64,000 nucleotides of DNA from contig NZ_MIPP01000001.1 in NCBI RefSeq assembly GCF_002095385.1, forward strand, positions 62,001-126,000, read 5' to 3'. Shown here piece by piece: positions 1 to 10,008 of this stretch; the stretch's first letter is position 1; each line of letters opens with the position of its first letter. The DNA is from Pantoea eucrina. GTDB taxonomy: Bacteria > Pseudomonadota > Gammaproteobacteria > Enterobacterales > Enterobacteriaceae. A program made the translations under genes and the position numbers. Under the pieces are notes generated by a model that saw nothing but the letters and a program-made list of their open reading frames with translations, made no database searches and was not told where the DNA came from.

Positions 1-1061
1 TAGCCGTTGAGCTGATACGGCAGCGTACAGCGGGCAATCAGTCCGCTGCGGTCTTCACGGTTTTCCAGCGTCAGCGTACCGCGGTGCATTTGTACAATAC
101 GCAGCACAATATTCAGACCCAGTCCGCTGCCGCCGTAGCGCTGATCGCGACGGCGAAAGGCCTGGGTTAACTCCTCTGCGGCTCCGGCATCAATACCCGG
201 CCCTTCATCCCATACCTCTGCCGTTACCTGCTGCGCATCCCGGTATAGCTTAACCTGCACCTCGCTGTTTTCCGGGCTATAGCGCGAGGCGTTCTCCAGC
301 AAATTGCGCAGCATCAGGCGCAACAGCACCGCTTCGCCCTGCTGCGGGATATCACTCCCCTCTGGCCAGCGCAGCCGCTGCTGACGCTGTAGCAGCAGCT
401 CGTCCATCTCTGGTTTCAGCGGCTGCATGATATCCTGCAGCCACCACAGCTGCTGATAGTGTCCGCCCGCCAGCGCCTGGCCGGCACGTGACAGCATGAG
501 CAGCTGCTCTACGGTGTGCATCAGCTGATCGATACGGCTAATCAGCATTTCACTCTGCGGCACCTGCTGCTGCTGCAGCAGTTCCAGATGCAGCCGCAGC
601 CCGGCGAGGGGCGTACGCAGCTCATGGGCAGCATCGGCAGTAAAAAGCCGCTCCTGCTGCAGCGTGTGGTCCAGACGGGAAAACAGCTGATTTATCGCCC
701 CGGTGACGGCAACAATTTCATCCATATCCGCATACACCGGCAGGGGAGTGAGGTTGTCGGCGGAACGATGCGCCAGGCTATCCTGCAGCAGCTTAAGCGG
801 GCGAATAATCCAGTTAATCGCCCAGAACGAGAGCAGCAGCGTCAGGCATACCATCACCAGTGAGGGCAGCAGCAGCGAAGCGATCGCTTCGCGGATCTCA
901 TTCTCGACCCGCTGATTGCGCGCCTGAGCTGAGAGCGTCTCATTGACAAGAAAGCTGATCTGCTCCCGGCTCTCGTGCCAGAGCCAGATCACGCTCATGA
1001 CCTGACAGATAAGCAGGATCAGCGCCAGCATGATCAGTAAGCGCTGCCGCATACTGTTCAT
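1..1061 (-). CDS. basS: Sensor histidine kinase BasS/PmrB (3' end off the left edge)
   Basis: Inner-membrane sensor kinase of the PmrAB type, which in relatives responds to ferric iron, mild acid and cationic peptides and controls lipid A modification. The visible 353 residues show a first membrane segment at about 7-28, a short periplasmic loop of about 35 residues, and a second segment at about 62-84. A HAMP-like linker follows, then the H box AHELRTP with His146, an N box with LLENASRYSP, and glycine boxes DEGPGID and GGSGLGL. The loop keeps two ExxE motifs (E30-E33 and E55-E58), the pattern used for Fe3+ sensing in Salmonella PmrB. ATG at 1061 overlaps the basR stop as ATGA, so translation is probably coupled. 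The last C-terminal residues lie beyond position 1. QseC was considered, but the loop is too short for it. Confidence 0.88.
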   Translation of the reverse strand, partial: MNSMRQRLLIMLALILLICQVMSVIWLWHESREQISFLVNETLSAQARNQRVENEIREAIASLLLPSLVMVCLTLLLSFWAINWIIRPLKLLQDSLAHRSADNLTPLPVYADMDEIVAVTGAINQLFSRLDHTLQQERLFTADAAHELRTPLAGLRLHLELLQQQQVPQSEMLISRIDQLMHTVEQLLMLSRAGQALAGGHYQQLWWLQDIMQPLKPEMDELLLQRQQRLRWPEGSDIPQQGEAVLLRLMLRNLLENASRYSPENSEVQVKLYRDAQQVTAEVWDEGPGIDAGAAEELTQAFRRRDQRYGGSGLGLNIVLRIVQMHRGTLTLENREDRSGLIARCTLPYQLNG

Positions 1062-1720
1062 TCGCGCAGTTCCAGCCGGTAACCCACACCGCGAACCGTT
1101 TTAATCCGATCTTTTCCCAGCTTGCGGCGCAGATTATGAATATGCACTTCCAGCGTGTTCGATCCGGGATCGTCGTTCCAGCTATAAAGATCCTGCTGCA
1201 GCGTTTCGCGATGCACATTTTGTCCGATGCGCATCAGCAGGCGCGTCAGCAGCGCAAACTCTTTAGGCGTAATATCCACCGACTGATTTTCAAGCAGCAC
1301 CTGCTGCGTGCTGAGATTGAGCGTCAGATCGCCCTGTTGCAGCTGGTTATCGCTCTGCCCCTGATAGCGGCGGATCAGCGCCCGAACCCGCGCCTGCAGT
1401 TCTGCCAGTGCAAAAGGCTTGATCAGATAATCATCCGCACCGGCATCCAGGCCCTCCACGCGATCCTCCAGCGCATCACGCGCCGTAAGGATCAGCACCG
1501 GGATCGCAACGCCCTCGCGCCGCCACTGGCGCAGCAGCGAAGCGCCGTCGCGATCCGGCAGGCCAAGATCCAGCACGATCAGCGTATACTGACCGCTGCG
1601 CAATAGCGCATTACTCTCTGCGGCGCTGCTGGCGCAATCTGTTGCATAACCCTTAGCGCCCAGCGCCTGTGCCAGGCCCGATTGCAGCAGCGCATCATCT
1701 TCAACAATCAACAATTTCAT
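1058..1720 (-). CDS. basR: Response regulator BasR/PmrA, OmpR family
   Basis: DNA-binding response regulator of 220 residues, the partner of the kinase that follows. The receiver domain occupies about 1-115, with acidic pocket E7-D8-D9, phosphoacceptor Asp51 in VLDLGLPD and conserved Lys101 in IKPFAL. The winged-helix output domain ends in the OmpR-type stretch NTLEVHIHNLRRKLG and VRGVGYRL. Length and motifs fit BasR (222 residues in E. coli). Its ATG shares one base with the dacB stop (TAATG) and its stop overlaps the basS start, so all three genes look like one translationally coupled operon. In E. coli basRS lies far from dacB, next to eptA, so this placement is different. No lipid A transferase gene is visible here. 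Confidence 0.92.
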   Translation of the reverse strand: MKLLIVEDDALLQSGLAQALGAKGYATDCASSAAESNALLRSGQYTLIVLDLGLPDRDGASLLRQWRREGVAIPVLILTARDALEDRVEGLDAGADDYLIKPFALAELQARVRALIRRYQGQSDNQLQQGDLTLNLSTQQVLLENQSVDITPKEFALLTRLLMRIGQNVHRETLQQDLYSWNDDPGSNTLEVHIHNLRRKLGKDRIKTVRGVGYRLELRE

Positions 1721-3153
1721 TAGTTGTTCTTGTTAATGTCCGTGTAGAGGCGGCTTTCAAAGCGAACCAGCGGAATACGCCGCGTTTTCTGATTTTCCGG
1801 GGGCACGGCATAGCCTGACAGAAACTGCACAAAGGCAACGCGCGCACCGCTGGACGTGGTAATAAACCCTGCCAGATTATAGACGCCCTGCAGAGAACCG
1901 GTTTTTGCTGAGACTTTGCCATCGAGGCCCGCTTCATGGAGCCCGCCACGGTACTGCAGCGTGCCGTCGTAGCCAGCCAGCGGCAGCATAGAGATATAGT
2001 CGAGCGTGGCGTCGTTTTTAGCAATGTACTGCAGCACCTGCATCATTGTCTCTGGCGAGATCAAATCGTGACGCGACAGGCCGGAACCATCAACCTGAAT
2101 GCTGTTGCCCATATCAATACCCGCTTTTTCGCGCAGAATACGACGCACGGCGTCAGAGGCGGCACGAAACGTACCCGGCACGTTAAAGTAGTGATGGCCG
2201 ATGGTGCGGAACACGGTGTCCGCAATCATGTTGTCCGACTTTTTCAGCATCATGCGCAGTAGCGTATGCAGCGGCGCGGATTGGGTCGAGGCGAGCACGG
2301 TACCCGGCGACGTAACCTGCGTCTGGCGTACCAGATGACCGCTATAATCAATATCAGCCGCACGCAGCATCCCTTTCAGGATTTCACCTGACCAGGCGGC
2401 ATCATCCTGAACCGCAAAGGCGAGCGGCAGCGGTTCTGCCCGCTGGCGCATACAGCCTGTCAGCGTATAGCGGTTAAGCTCACCAGGCACCACATCCAGC
2501 TCGCAGTACTGACCTTCGCCGCTGTTAGGGGCAAGCGTCCGGACCTGGCTGAACATATGGGCCGGATAGTAAGACGCAATACGCACAAAGGCGGTTTCAC
2601 CAGCGGTTTTGCCACTGTAAAGCGAAACCGAGAAACAGTTTTTGTCGACAATCGCCGCGCCAGGTGGTGCGCTGAAGCACTGGGTCAGATCGTTCCATGG
2701 CCAGCCGGGAGCCATATCGTGGCTGGCAAATACGGAGGTATCAATCACCAGGTTGCCTTTGATGTGCGTGATACCCTGCTGCTTCAGCGCGGCGACCATA
2801 TTGCGCAGATTCTGCCTGCTCAGCGTAGGATCGCCGCCAAAGCGGGCCACCAGATCGCCGTTCAGCGTGCCGTCGGTAATAGCACCGCGTGTCTCAAGCG
2901 TGGTCTGAAAGCGGAAGTCGGGTCCCAGCTCCAGAAGTGCCGCCAGCGCCGTGATCACTTTCATGGTGCTGGCCGGTAAAGCCATCTGTTTTCCGTGGTA
3001 GTCAATAATAGGGGTTGATGCGCCCACTTTCTGTACCATCAGCGCCAGGTTCGCGCCGTCAGGTAAATACTGCATGTATTCTTCAACGGGGGCCGCTTGT
3101 GCCTGCAGCATTACCGCGCAGGTTAATCCGGTAACAAGTCGTGAAAATCGCAT
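1720..3153 (-). CDS. dacB: Penicillin-binding protein 4, D-alanyl-D-alanine carboxypeptidase/endopeptidase
   Basis: Periplasmic PBP4 trims peptidoglycan side chains (DD-carboxypeptidase) and cuts cross-links (DD-endopeptidase). The 477-residue product has a signal peptide ending near AQA at residues 18-20. The SxxK motif is S62-T-M-K65, KSDN is present, and AKTGSLQG is the KTG box. Sequence and length match E. coli PBP4 throughout. The open frame extends 36 codons further upstream, but the ATG at 3153 gives the family N-terminus MRFSRL and is preferred. It lies divergent to greA. Its stop overlaps the basR start, which ties cell-wall endopeptidase expression to an envelope-stress two-component system. 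Confidence 0.95.
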   Translation of the reverse strand: MRFSRLVTGLTCAVMLQAQAAPVEEYMQYLPDGANLALMVQKVGASTPIIDYHGKQMALPASTMKVITALAALLELGPDFRFQTTLETRGAITDGTLNGDLVARFGGDPTLSRQNLRNMVAALKQQGITHIKGNLVIDTSVFASHDMAPGWPWNDLTQCFSAPPGAAIVDKNCFSVSLYSGKTAGETAFVRIASYYPAHMFSQVRTLAPNSGEGQYCELDVVPGELNRYTLTGCMRQRAEPLPLAFAVQDDAAWSGEILKGMLRAADIDYSGHLVRQTQVTSPGTVLASTQSAPLHTLLRMMLKKSDNMIADTVFRTIGHHYFNVPGTFRAASDAVRRILREKAGIDMGNSIQVDGSGLSRHDLISPETMMQVLQYIAKNDATLDYISMLPLAGYDGTLQYRGGLHEAGLDGKVSAKTGSLQGVYNLAGFITTSSGARVAFVQFLSGYAVPPENQKTRRIPLVRFESRLYTDINKNN

Positions 3154-3267
3154 AATCTCGCGGTAACTGACGGATGGGGCGTCAATACTACGTCCCCGGG
3201 CAGGGCAAAGTAAACGATGACCCACAGGGAACTCTGGGGTAAAATACGTATCAAAATGCAAAACCGA

Positions 3268-3308
3268 TCCCTGACCCGGAAAGCTTTCCGGGTCAGGGTT
3301 CTTTTGCT
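3268..3308 (+). terminator. greA leader hairpin, GraL-like early terminator
   Basis: A 14-bp inverted repeat (CCCTGACCCGGAAA against its complement) is followed by a T-rich tail, about 95 bases before the greA start. E. coli greA has a leader terminator that releases short GraL RNAs, and this hairpin has the right position and orientation. The structure is seen in the sequence; the small RNA is inferred from the family. Confidence 0.7.
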
Positions 3309-3399
3309 TTTGAAAAGGGGCCGTGTGCCGCAGAAGCGATTATTCTGCTGTCACCAGTCAGGATGACACCGTTAACCAGGATAGAGACGAGGAGCCAAA

Positions 3400-3876
3400 A
3401 TGAATCAGATTCCGATGACGTTACAAGGCGCTGAGAAGCTGCGTGAAGAGCTGAACGAACTGAAAACCGTAAAGCGTCCGCGCATCATCGCCTCCATCGC
3501 TGAAGCTCGTGAGCATGGCGACCTGAAAGAGAACGCCGAGTACCATGCTGCGCGTGAAGAGCAGGGGTTTTGCGAAGGGCGTATTCAGGAGATTGAAGCT
3601 AAACTTTCTAATGCGCAGGTGATCGACATCACATCTATGCCAAAAACCGGTCGCGTCATTTTCGGTGCCACGGTAACTGTGCTGAATGTAGATACCGACG
3701 AAGAGTTTACTTACCGCATTGTGGGTGACGATGAAGCAGATTTTAAACAAAATCTGATCTCGGTTAACTCGCCAATGGCGCGTGGTCTGGTGGGTAAAGA
3801 GGCCGATGACGTAGCCATTGTGAAAACGCCAGGCGGTGACGTGGAGTATGAAGTGCTGAAGGTTGAATATCTGTAA
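3400..3876 (+). CDS. greA: Transcript cleavage factor GreA
   Basis: GreA enters the secondary channel of backtracked RNA polymerase and stimulates cleavage of the RNA 3' end. The 158-residue protein has the N-terminal coiled coil with the acidic tip pattern [12 protein letters not shown] at about 44-55 and a C-terminal FKBP-like domain from about 80. Length equals the E. coli protein. The ATG has a good Shine-Dalgarno sequence (GAGGAG). It is divergent from dacB, preceded by a leader hairpin, and followed by a GC-rich terminator. Confidence 0.98.
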   Translation: MNQIPMTLQGAEKLREELNELKTVKRPRIIASIAEAREHGDLKENAEYHAAREEQGFCEGRIQEIEAKLSNAQVIDITSMPKTGRVIFGATVTVLNVDTDEEFTYRIVGDDEADFKQNLISVNSPMARGLVGKEADDVAIVKTPGGDVEYEVLKVEYL

Positions 3877-3916
3877 GCACCCGCTGCTGTAATGCCGGGC
3901 AGAATGTAAAGAAAGG

Positions 3917-3940
3917 AAAAAGGCCGCATGGCGGCCTTTT
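3917..3940. terminator. Bidirectional terminator between greA and yhbY
   Basis: AAAAAGGCCGC, loop, GCGGCCTTTT. The A-run and T-run on either side let it stop both greA (+) and yhbY (-), which converge here. Confidence 0.85.
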
Positions 3941-3997
3941 ATCGCATGCGTGAGCGTGGCACTTTCTCTGCCCGCTGCGCCGCGCTTAGTATAGAGC

Positions 3998-4291
3998 TTA
4001 ACGAGGCAGCGTGATTTTGCGCTCTTTCGCCGGGCGGTACAGCACCAGCACATTGCCGATAACCTGCACATTGCTGGCCTTGGTTTCACGCACAATGGCC
4101 TCGACGATCAGCTGCTTGGTTTCGCGATCTTCTGAGGCAATTTTCACCTTAATCAGTTCGTGATGGTCAAGCGCCTGTTCGATTTCGGCGAGCACGCCTT
4201 CAGTAAGGCCGTTGCCGCCCAGCATGACCACCGGCTTTAGTGGGTGGGCCAGGCCTTTCAGGTGCTGTTTTTGTTTGGTACTCAGATTCAT
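3998..4291 (-). CDS. yhbY: Ribosome assembly RNA-binding protein YhbY (CRM domain)
   Basis: Small 97-residue protein consisting of one CRM domain, which in E. coli associates with pre-50S particles. The characteristic glycine loop VMLGGNGLTEGV is at about 22-33, within an IF3-C-like alpha/beta fold. It lies divergent to rlmE, the 23S rRNA methyltransferase, an arrangement conserved in enterobacteria and consistent with a role in large-subunit assembly. Length and sequence match E. coli YhbY. Confidence 0.95.
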   Translation of the reverse strand: MNLSTKQKQHLKGLAHPLKPVVMLGGNGLTEGVLAEIEQALDHHELIKVKIASEDRETKQLIVEAIVRETKASNVQVIGNVLVLYRPAKERKITLPR

Positions 4292-4417
4292 CGTATTTTT
4301 TGCTTACTCAGGGATTGAAAACGGGTCATTCTACCGCCATCTCGGGTATATCGCCAAATCATCGCTACCCATTGCGCGCTGATTTATCGCTACGATGACG
4401 ATTTAACTGGAAAAATT

Positions 4418-5047
4418 ATGACGGGTAAAAAGCGTTCGGCCAGTTCCAGTCGCTGGCTTCAGGAACACTTTAGCGATAAATATGTGCTTCAGGCACAGAA
4501 AAAAGGGCTGCGTTCGCGCGCCTGGTTTAAACTTGATGAAATTCAGCAGGGTGACAAGCTGTTTAAACCCGGTATGACCGTGGTGGACTTAGGCGCGGCA
4601 CCCGGCGGCTGGTCACAATATGTGGTACAGCAGATTGGCAATAGCGGGCGGGTGATTGCCTGCGACCTGCTGCCGATGGATCCGATTGTCGGCGTGGATT
4701 TTATGCAGGGTGACTTCCGTGACGAGGCCGTGCTGAAAGCGCTGCTTGAGCGGGTAGGGGACCAGAAAGTTCAGGTGGTGATGTCAGATATGGCACCCAA
4801 CATGAGCGGTACGCCAGCTGTGGATATTCCTCGTTCAATGTATTTAGTTGAACTGGCGCTGGAAATGTGTCGGGATGTACTGGCTCCCGGCGGCAGTTTT
4901 GTTGTGAAAGTGTTTCAGGGAGATGGCTTCGATGAATACCTCCGGGAAATTCGCTCCCTATTTACGAAAGTGAAAATTCGTAAGCCAGACGCTTCGCGGT
5001 TACGTTCACGTGAAGTGTATATTGTGGCGACAGGGCGCAAACTGTAG
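4418..5047 (+). CDS. rlmE: 23S rRNA 2'-O-ribose U2552 methyltransferase
   Basis: RlmE (FtsJ/RrmJ) methylates the ribose of U2552 in the A-loop of 23S rRNA late in 50S assembly, using S-adenosylmethionine. The 209-residue protein has the SAM-binding motif [14 protein letters not shown] at about 55-68. The catalytic K-D-K-E tetrad is represented by the K near 38, D in [11 protein letters not shown] in [10 protein letters not shown] and E near the C-terminus (RSREVYIV). Length equals the E. coli protein. It precedes ftsH by about 170 bases, the usual pairing. Confidence 0.97.
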   Translation: MTGKKRSASSSRWLQEHFSDKYVLQAQKKGLRSRAWFKLDEIQQGDKLFKPGMTVVDLGAAPGGWSQYVVQQIGNSGRVIACDLLPMDPIVGVDFMQGDFRDEAVLKALLERVGDQKVQVVMSDMAPNMSGTPAVDIPRSMYLVELALEMCRDVLAPGGSFVVKVFQGDGFDEYLREIRSLFTKVKIRKPDASRLRSREVYIVATGRKL

Positions 5048-5220
5048 GCCCGAATACCGGCGTCAAAGCAAGCTGAATAGTACGTTTATCCCGGCCTGAT
5101 TCTGAGTTTCAGGGTAAACCAGCAAATTCATCCATGCTGCGATTCCAGGTATGAAGGATATATAGTACCCTACGCTGTCTGTTAACACCGTTGTAATATG
5201 AGGTTAATCCCTTGAGTGAC

Positions 5221-7149
5221 ATGGCGAAAAACCTGATTCTCTGGTTAGTCATCGCGGTCGTGCTGATGTCAGTATTCCAGAGCTTTGGGCCCAGCGAGTC
5301 GAATGGCCGTAGGGTTGATTATTCAACCTTCCTGTCGGAAGTGAACCAGGATCAGGTCCGCGAGGCACGTATTAACGGGCGTGAAATTAACGTAACCAAA
5401 AAAGACAGTAATAAATATACCACCTACATTCCTGTCAACGATCCCAAGTTACTCGATAACCTGCTGACCAAAAACGTCAAAGTAGTGGGTGAACCACCTG
5501 AAGAGCCAAGCCTGCTGGCTTCTATCTTCATTTCCTGGTTCCCGATGCTGCTGCTGATTGGCGTATGGATCTTCTTTATGCGTCAGATGCAGGGCGGCGG
5601 CGGTAAGGGCGCGATGTCCTTCGGCAAAAGCAAAGCCCGCATGCTGACGGAAGACCAGATCAAGACCACCTTTGCCGATGTCGCTGGCTGTGATGAAGCG
5701 AAAGAAGAGGTGGGTGAGCTGGTAGAGTATCTGCGTGAACCAAGCCGTTTCCAGAAGCTGGGCGGTAAAATCCCGAAAGGCGTCCTGATGGTGGGCCCGC
5801 CGGGTACAGGTAAAACGCTGCTGGCTAAAGCTATCGCCGGCGAAGCGAAAGTGCCGTTCTTCACTATTTCCGGTTCCGATTTCGTAGAAATGTTTGTCGG
5901 CGTGGGCGCATCCCGCGTGCGTGACATGTTCGAACAGGCGAAAAAAGCTGCGCCGTGCATCATCTTTATCGATGAGATCGATGCGGTAGGACGTCAGCGT
6001 GGTGCCGGTTTAGGCGGTGGTCACGATGAGCGTGAGCAGACGCTGAACCAGATGCTGGTTGAGATGGATGGTTTTGAAGGCAATGAAGGCATTATTGTTA
6101 TCGCCGCAACCAACCGTCCGGATGTACTCGACCCTGCGCTGCTGCGTCCGGGCCGTTTTGACCGTCAGGTTGTCGTTGGCCTGCCGGACGTGCGCGGTCG
6201 TGAACAGATCCTGAAAGTGCATATGCGCCGTGTGCCGCTGGCAACCGACATCGATGCGGCTATTATCGCACGCGGTACACCGGGCTTCTCGGGAGCTGAC
6301 CTGGCAAACCTGGTCAACGAAGCCGCACTCTTTGCCGCTCGTGGCAACAAGCGCGTAGTGTCGATGGTCGAGTTCGAAAAAGCCAAAGACAAAATCATGA
6401 TGGGTGCAGAACGCCGCTCCATGGTGATGACGGAAGCGCAGAAAGAGTCAACCGCTTACCATGAAGCCGGGCATGCGATTATCGGCCGTCTGGTGCCAGA
6501 ACACGATCCGGTACATAAAGTTACGATCATTCCGCGCGGCCGTGCGCTGGGCGTGACGTTCTTCCTGCCGGAAGGTGATGCTATCAGCGCCAGCCGTCAG
6601 AAGCTGGAAAGTCAGATCTCCACGCTCTATGGCGGTCGTCTGGCTGAAGAGATCATCTACGGCGCAGAACATGTCTCTACCGGTGCATCTAACGACATCA
6701 AAGTGGCGACCAATCTGGCTCGTAACATGGTGACGCAGTGGGGCTTCTCAGAGAAGCTTGGCCCGCTGCTCTATGCGGAAGAAGAGGGTGAAGTGTTCCT
6801 TGGCCGTTCCGTAGCGAAAGCCAAGCATATGTCAGATGAGACTGCGCGCATCATCGATCAGGAAGTTAAACACCTGATCGACAGCAACTATCAGCGTGCA
6901 CGTCGTATTCTGGGCGAGAACATGGATATTCTTCATGCGATGAAAGATGCGCTGATGAAGTATGAAACCATTGATGCTCCGCAGATTGATGACCTGATGG
7001 CGCGCCGCGATGTGCGACCGCCAGCTGGCTGGGAAGATCCCGGCAGCAACAACTCTGACAGCAACGGTACGCCAAAGGCGCCACGTCCGGTTGATGAACC
7101 GCGTACGCCGAATCCGGGTAATACCATGTCTGAGCAGTTCAATAAATAA
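5221..7149 (+). CDS. ftsH: ATP-dependent zinc metalloprotease FtsH
   Basis: Membrane-anchored AAA+ protease that degrades unassembled membrane proteins and regulators such as LpxC and sigma-32. It has two membrane segments (about 5-23 and 96-120). Walker A GPPGTGKT is near 192-199, Walker B IIFIDEID follows, and then an SRH region with [19 protein letters not shown]. The zinc site HEAGH is near 414-418. It is nearly identical to E. coli FtsH except in the C-terminal tail. The ATG at 5221 gives MAKNLIL; an in-frame TTG at 5212 (adding MSD) has better spacing to GAGG at about 5200 and may be the true start. Confidence 0.97.
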   Translation: MAKNLILWLVIAVVLMSVFQSFGPSESNGRRVDYSTFLSEVNQDQVREARINGREINVTKKDSNKYTTYIPVNDPKLLDNLLTKNVKVVGEPPEEPSLLASIFISWFPMLLLIGVWIFFMRQMQGGGGKGAMSFGKSKARMLTEDQIKTTFADVAGCDEAKEEVGELVEYLREPSRFQKLGGKIPKGVLMVGPPGTGKTLLAKAIAGEAKVPFFTISGSDFVEMFVGVGASRVRDMFEQAKKAAPCIIFIDEIDAVGRQRGAGLGGGHDEREQTLNQMLVEMDGFEGNEGIIVIAATNRPDVLDPALLRPGRFDRQVVVGLPDVRGREQILKVHMRRVPLATDIDAAIIARGTPGFSGADLANLVNEAALFAARGNKRVVSMVEFEKAKDKIMMGAERRSMVMTEAQKESTAYHEAGHAIIGRLVPEHDPVHKVTIIPRGRALGVTFFLPEGDAISASRQKLESQISTLYGGRLAEEIIYGAEHVSTGASNDIKVATNLARNMVTQWGFSEKLGPLLYAEEEGEVFLGRSVAKAKHMSDETARIIDQEVKHLIDSNYQRARRILGENMDILHAMKDALMKYETIDAPQIDDLMARRDVRPPAGWEDPGSNNSDSNGTPKAPRPVDEPRTPNPGNTMSEQFNK

Positions 7150-7166
7150 GAGGCCATCACCTCAGC

Positions 7167-7195
7167 AAAAACCCCGGCCAGTCCGGGGTTTTTTA
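7167..7195 (+). terminator. ftsH terminator
   Basis: AACCCCGGCC, loop, GTCCGGGGTT followed by six T. It lies immediately after ftsH and before folP. Confidence 0.9.
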
Positions 7196-7230
7196 CATTT
7201 AACGTTTGACCACTTCAGGACATACCTGCC

Positions 7231-8063
7231 ATGAAACTCCACGCGCGTGATTCCTTTCTCGATCTCTCCTTCCCCCATGTAATGGGTATTCTGAACGTAA
7301 CGCCCGACTCCTTTTCTGACGGCGGCGCGCATAACTCTCTGGTAAACGCGCTGACGCATACCAATGAGATGGTAAATGCGGGCGCGACAATCATCGATGT
7401 CGGCGGCGAGTCGACCCGGCCCGGAGCGGACGAGGTCAGCGTTGAGGAGGAGCTGGAGCGGGTTATCCCGGTCGTGGAGGCCATTGCACAGCGGTTTGAA
7501 GTCTGGATCTCAGTAGATACCTCAAAGCCTGACGTCATCCGTGAAGCAGCGAGAGCGGGTGCTCACATCATCAATGATATTCGCTCGCTTTCAGAGCCTG
7601 GCGCGCTCGATGCAGCGGCAGAGAGCGGTTTACCGGTTTGTCTGATGCATATGCAGGGTGAACCCCGCACCATGCAGCAGACACCCACGTATAACAATGT
7701 GATCAGCGAAGTGGACGCTTACTTCGCTGCGCAAATTGCGCGCTGTGAGGCGGCGGGCATCAAAAAAGCGCAACTGCTGCTCGACCCGGGCTTTGGTTTC
7801 GGTAAGAATCTCAGCCATAACTATGAGCTGCTGGCCCACCTGAGCCATTTTCATCATTACGGCTTACCGCTGCTGGTGGGAATGTCGCGTAAATCGATGA
7901 TTGGTCAGCTGCTTAATGTCGGCCCGGCACAGCGTCTTACCGGCAGCCTGAGCTGCGCAGTCATTGCTGCGATGCAGGGCGCCAGATTATTCGCGTGCAT
8001 GATGTGAAAGAGACAGTTGAAGCGATGCGCATCGTGGAAGCGACCCAGAGAGCAAAAGGATAA
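7231..8063 (+). pseudogene. folP: Dihydropteroate synthase with a one-base deletion near the 3' end
   Basis: DHPS condenses 6-hydroxymethyl-dihydropterin pyrophosphate with p-aminobenzoate in folate synthesis and is the sulfonamide target. NVTPDSFSDGG, GGESTRPGA, NDIRS and LLVGMSRKS are all present. The frame from 7231 is excellent up to MQG at 7978-7980, then runs into an early TGA at 8005-8007 and ends in an unrelated tail. Shifting frame at about 7982 restores the family C-terminus, including [16 protein letters not shown], and ends at TAA 8061-8063, five bases before glmM. One base appears to be missing inside GGCGC(C)AG. The lost part carries the Arg and His of RVHD, which bind the substrate phosphate. 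folP is normally needed for growth, so a sequencing or assembly error is at least as likely as a true mutation. Confidence 0.85.
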
Positions 8064-8068
8064 CAGGC

Positions 8069-9403
8069 ATGAGTGAGCGTAAATATTTTGGTACAGATGG
8101 CATCCGCGGCAAAGTAGGCGAAGCGCCGATTACGCCCGATTTTGTACTGAAGCTGGGTTTTGCCGCAGGCAAAGTGCTGGCGCGTTCAGGTTCAAGAAAA
8201 GTACTGATTGGCAAAGACACGCGCATTTCTGGCTATATGCTGGAGTCGGCGCTCGAAGCGGGGCTGGCAGCAGCAGGCCTCTCGGCAGCTTTTACCGGAC
8301 CGATGCCAACCCCGGCAATCGCCTACCTGACGCGAACGTTTCGTGCGGAAGCGGGGATCGTGATCTCCGCCTCTCACAATCCGTTTGATGATAACGGCAT
8401 TAAATTTTTCTCAGCCGAAGGCACCAAGCTGCCGGATGATGTGGAAGAAGCGATTGAGCGCGAGCTGGAAAAACCGCTGACCTGCGTGGAATCTGCTGAA
8501 CTGGGGCGTGCCAGCCGTATCGTGGATGCCGCCGGTCGCTATATTGAATTCTGTAAAGGCACTTTCCCCGGCGAGCTGAGTCTCAACGGTCTGAAAATTG
8601 TGGTCGATTGCGCGAATGGTGCCACCTATCACATCGCCCCTAACGTGCTGCGTGAGCTGGGTGCGCAGGTCATCGCGATTGGCGTGCAGCCGGACGGCAT
8701 GAACATCAACAAGGAGTGCGGAGCGACTGACCTGCGTCAGCTGCAGCAGCGCGTCCTGGAAGAGCAGGCTAACCTTGGTCTCGCCTATGACGGAGATGGC
8801 GATCGCATCATGATGGTGGATCATCTGGGACAGAAAGTGGATGGCGACCAGATTCTCTATATCATTGCGCGCGAAGCGCTGCGTCAGGGACAGCTGCGCG
8901 GCGGCGTGGTCGGGACGCTGATGAGTAATATGGGGCTGGAGCTGGCCCTGAAACAGCTGGGCATTCCGTTCACCCGTGCCAAAGTGGGCGACCGCTACGT
9001 ACTGGAAAAAATGCAGGAGAAAGGCTGGCGCATGGGGGCTGAGAACTCCGGGCACGTTATTCTGCTGGATAAAATCAGTACCGGCGACGGAATTGTAGCC
9101 AGTTTGCAAGTGCTTACTGCCATAGTGCGCAACCACATGAGTCTGCACGATCTGTGCAGCGGTATGAAAATGCTGCCGCAAATCCTGGTTAACGTGCGCT
9201 TTACCGGCAGCCACGATCCGCTGGAGAGTGAAAGCGTGAAAGCTGCGGCTGCCGAAGCAGAGCAGGCGCTGGCAGGGCGCGGGCGGGTACTGCTGCGTAA
9301 ATCAGGCACGGAGCCGCTGATCCGCGTGATGGTGGAAGGCGAAGATGAAGCGCAGGTAACCGCGCTGGCGCATAATATTGCCGCAGCGGTAAAAGCAGTT
9401 TAA
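8069..9403 (+). CDS. glmM: Phosphoglucosamine mutase
   Basis: GlmM converts glucosamine-6-phosphate to glucosamine-1-phosphate on the way to UDP-GlcNAc for peptidoglycan and lipopolysaccharide. The 444-residue protein shows [11 protein letters not shown] at the start, the phosphoserine loop [12 protein letters not shown] near 99-110, the metal loop DGDGDRIMM near 240-248, and the C-terminal phosphate loop [12 protein letters not shown]. It starts five bases after the repaired end of folP, the usual folP-glmM pair. Confidence 0.98.
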   Translation: MSERKYFGTDGIRGKVGEAPITPDFVLKLGFAAGKVLARSGSRKVLIGKDTRISGYMLESALEAGLAAAGLSAAFTGPMPTPAIAYLTRTFRAEAGIVISASHNPFDDNGIKFFSAEGTKLPDDVEEAIERELEKPLTCVESAELGRASRIVDAAGRYIEFCKGTFPGELSLNGLKIVVDCANGATYHIAPNVLRELGAQVIAIGVQPDGMNINKECGATDLRQLQQRVLEEQANLGLAYDGDGDRIMMVDHLGQKVDGDQILYIIAREALRQGQLRGGVVGTLMSNMGLELALKQLGIPFTRAKVGDRYVLEKMQEKGWRMGAENSGHVILLDKISTGDGIVASLQVLTAIVRNHMSLHDLCSGMKMLPQILVNVRFTGSHDPLESESVKAAAAEAEQALAGRGRVLLRKSGTEPLIRVMVEGEDEAQVTALAHNIAAAVKAV

Positions 9404-9619
9404 ACCCGGCCAGGCGGCAGGTGGGATGCCTTTTCGCCTGGTAAATCATCATGCTGGCGCTTTTTTCTGCAATTGAATTTTATGGCTAAAATTGCACTTG
9501 CAGAGCCAGGCGCCTTTGGTTAGTATTCACACCCGCTTCTGATGGGTAATGACGAGACTACCCGTCTGTATTGGTTGAAGCTTTAACTGTGCGGTTACGC
9601 GCAAGGAAACAGGTTGATT

Positions 9620-9955
9620 ATGTACGAAGCTCTGTTAGTTGTTTTCCTTATTGTGGCGATTGGCCTGGTTGGTCTGATCATGCTGCAGCAAGGCAAAGGC
9701 GCTGATATGGGAGCCTCATTCGGTGCAGGCGCTTCCGGTACGCTGTTTGGTTCAAACGGGTCAGGTAACTTTATGACACGTATGACCGCGATACTGGCTT
9801 CGCTGTTCTTCATTATCAGTCTGATTCTGGGTAACCTGAACAGCAATAAGACTTCCAAAGGAAGCGAGTGGGAAAACCTCACTGCGCCAGCTCAGTCTGA
9901 ACAGCAGACTCAGCCAGCTAAACCGGCAACCCCGGGCAATGATATCCCGCAGTAA
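9620..9955 (+). CDS. secG: Preprotein translocase subunit SecG
   Basis: Auxiliary membrane subunit of the SecYEG channel that aids protein export. The 111-residue protein has two membrane segments (about 3-20 and 52-72) separated by a Gly-rich loop with QQGKGADMGASFG and GTLFGSNG, then a polar tail. The ATG at 9620 gives MYEALL as in E. coli. A TTG six bases upstream also lies in frame but is unlikely. It is followed by tRNA-Leu(GAG), the usual enterobacterial order. The 216 bases between glmM and secG show no gene. Confidence 0.96.
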   Translation: MYEALLVVFLIVAIGLVGLIMLQQGKGADMGASFGAGASGTLFGSNGSGNFMTRMTAILASLFFIISLILGNLNSNKTSKGSEWENLTAPAQSEQQTQPAKPATPGNDIPQ

Positions 9956-10008
9956 GCAGTAAATCGTCAACGCTTAAGCGACTATACTATCGTCGCAGTC
10001 AGTGCAGT

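Noticed and set aside
1-1061. Assignment of the kinase/regulator pair to QseBC
   Set aside because: The kinase has a short periplasmic loop with ExxE motifs and matches BasS; QseC has a much longer sensor domain.
8411-9214. 267-residue frame on the minus strand
   Set aside because: Antisense shadow of glmM, which is complete and conserved.
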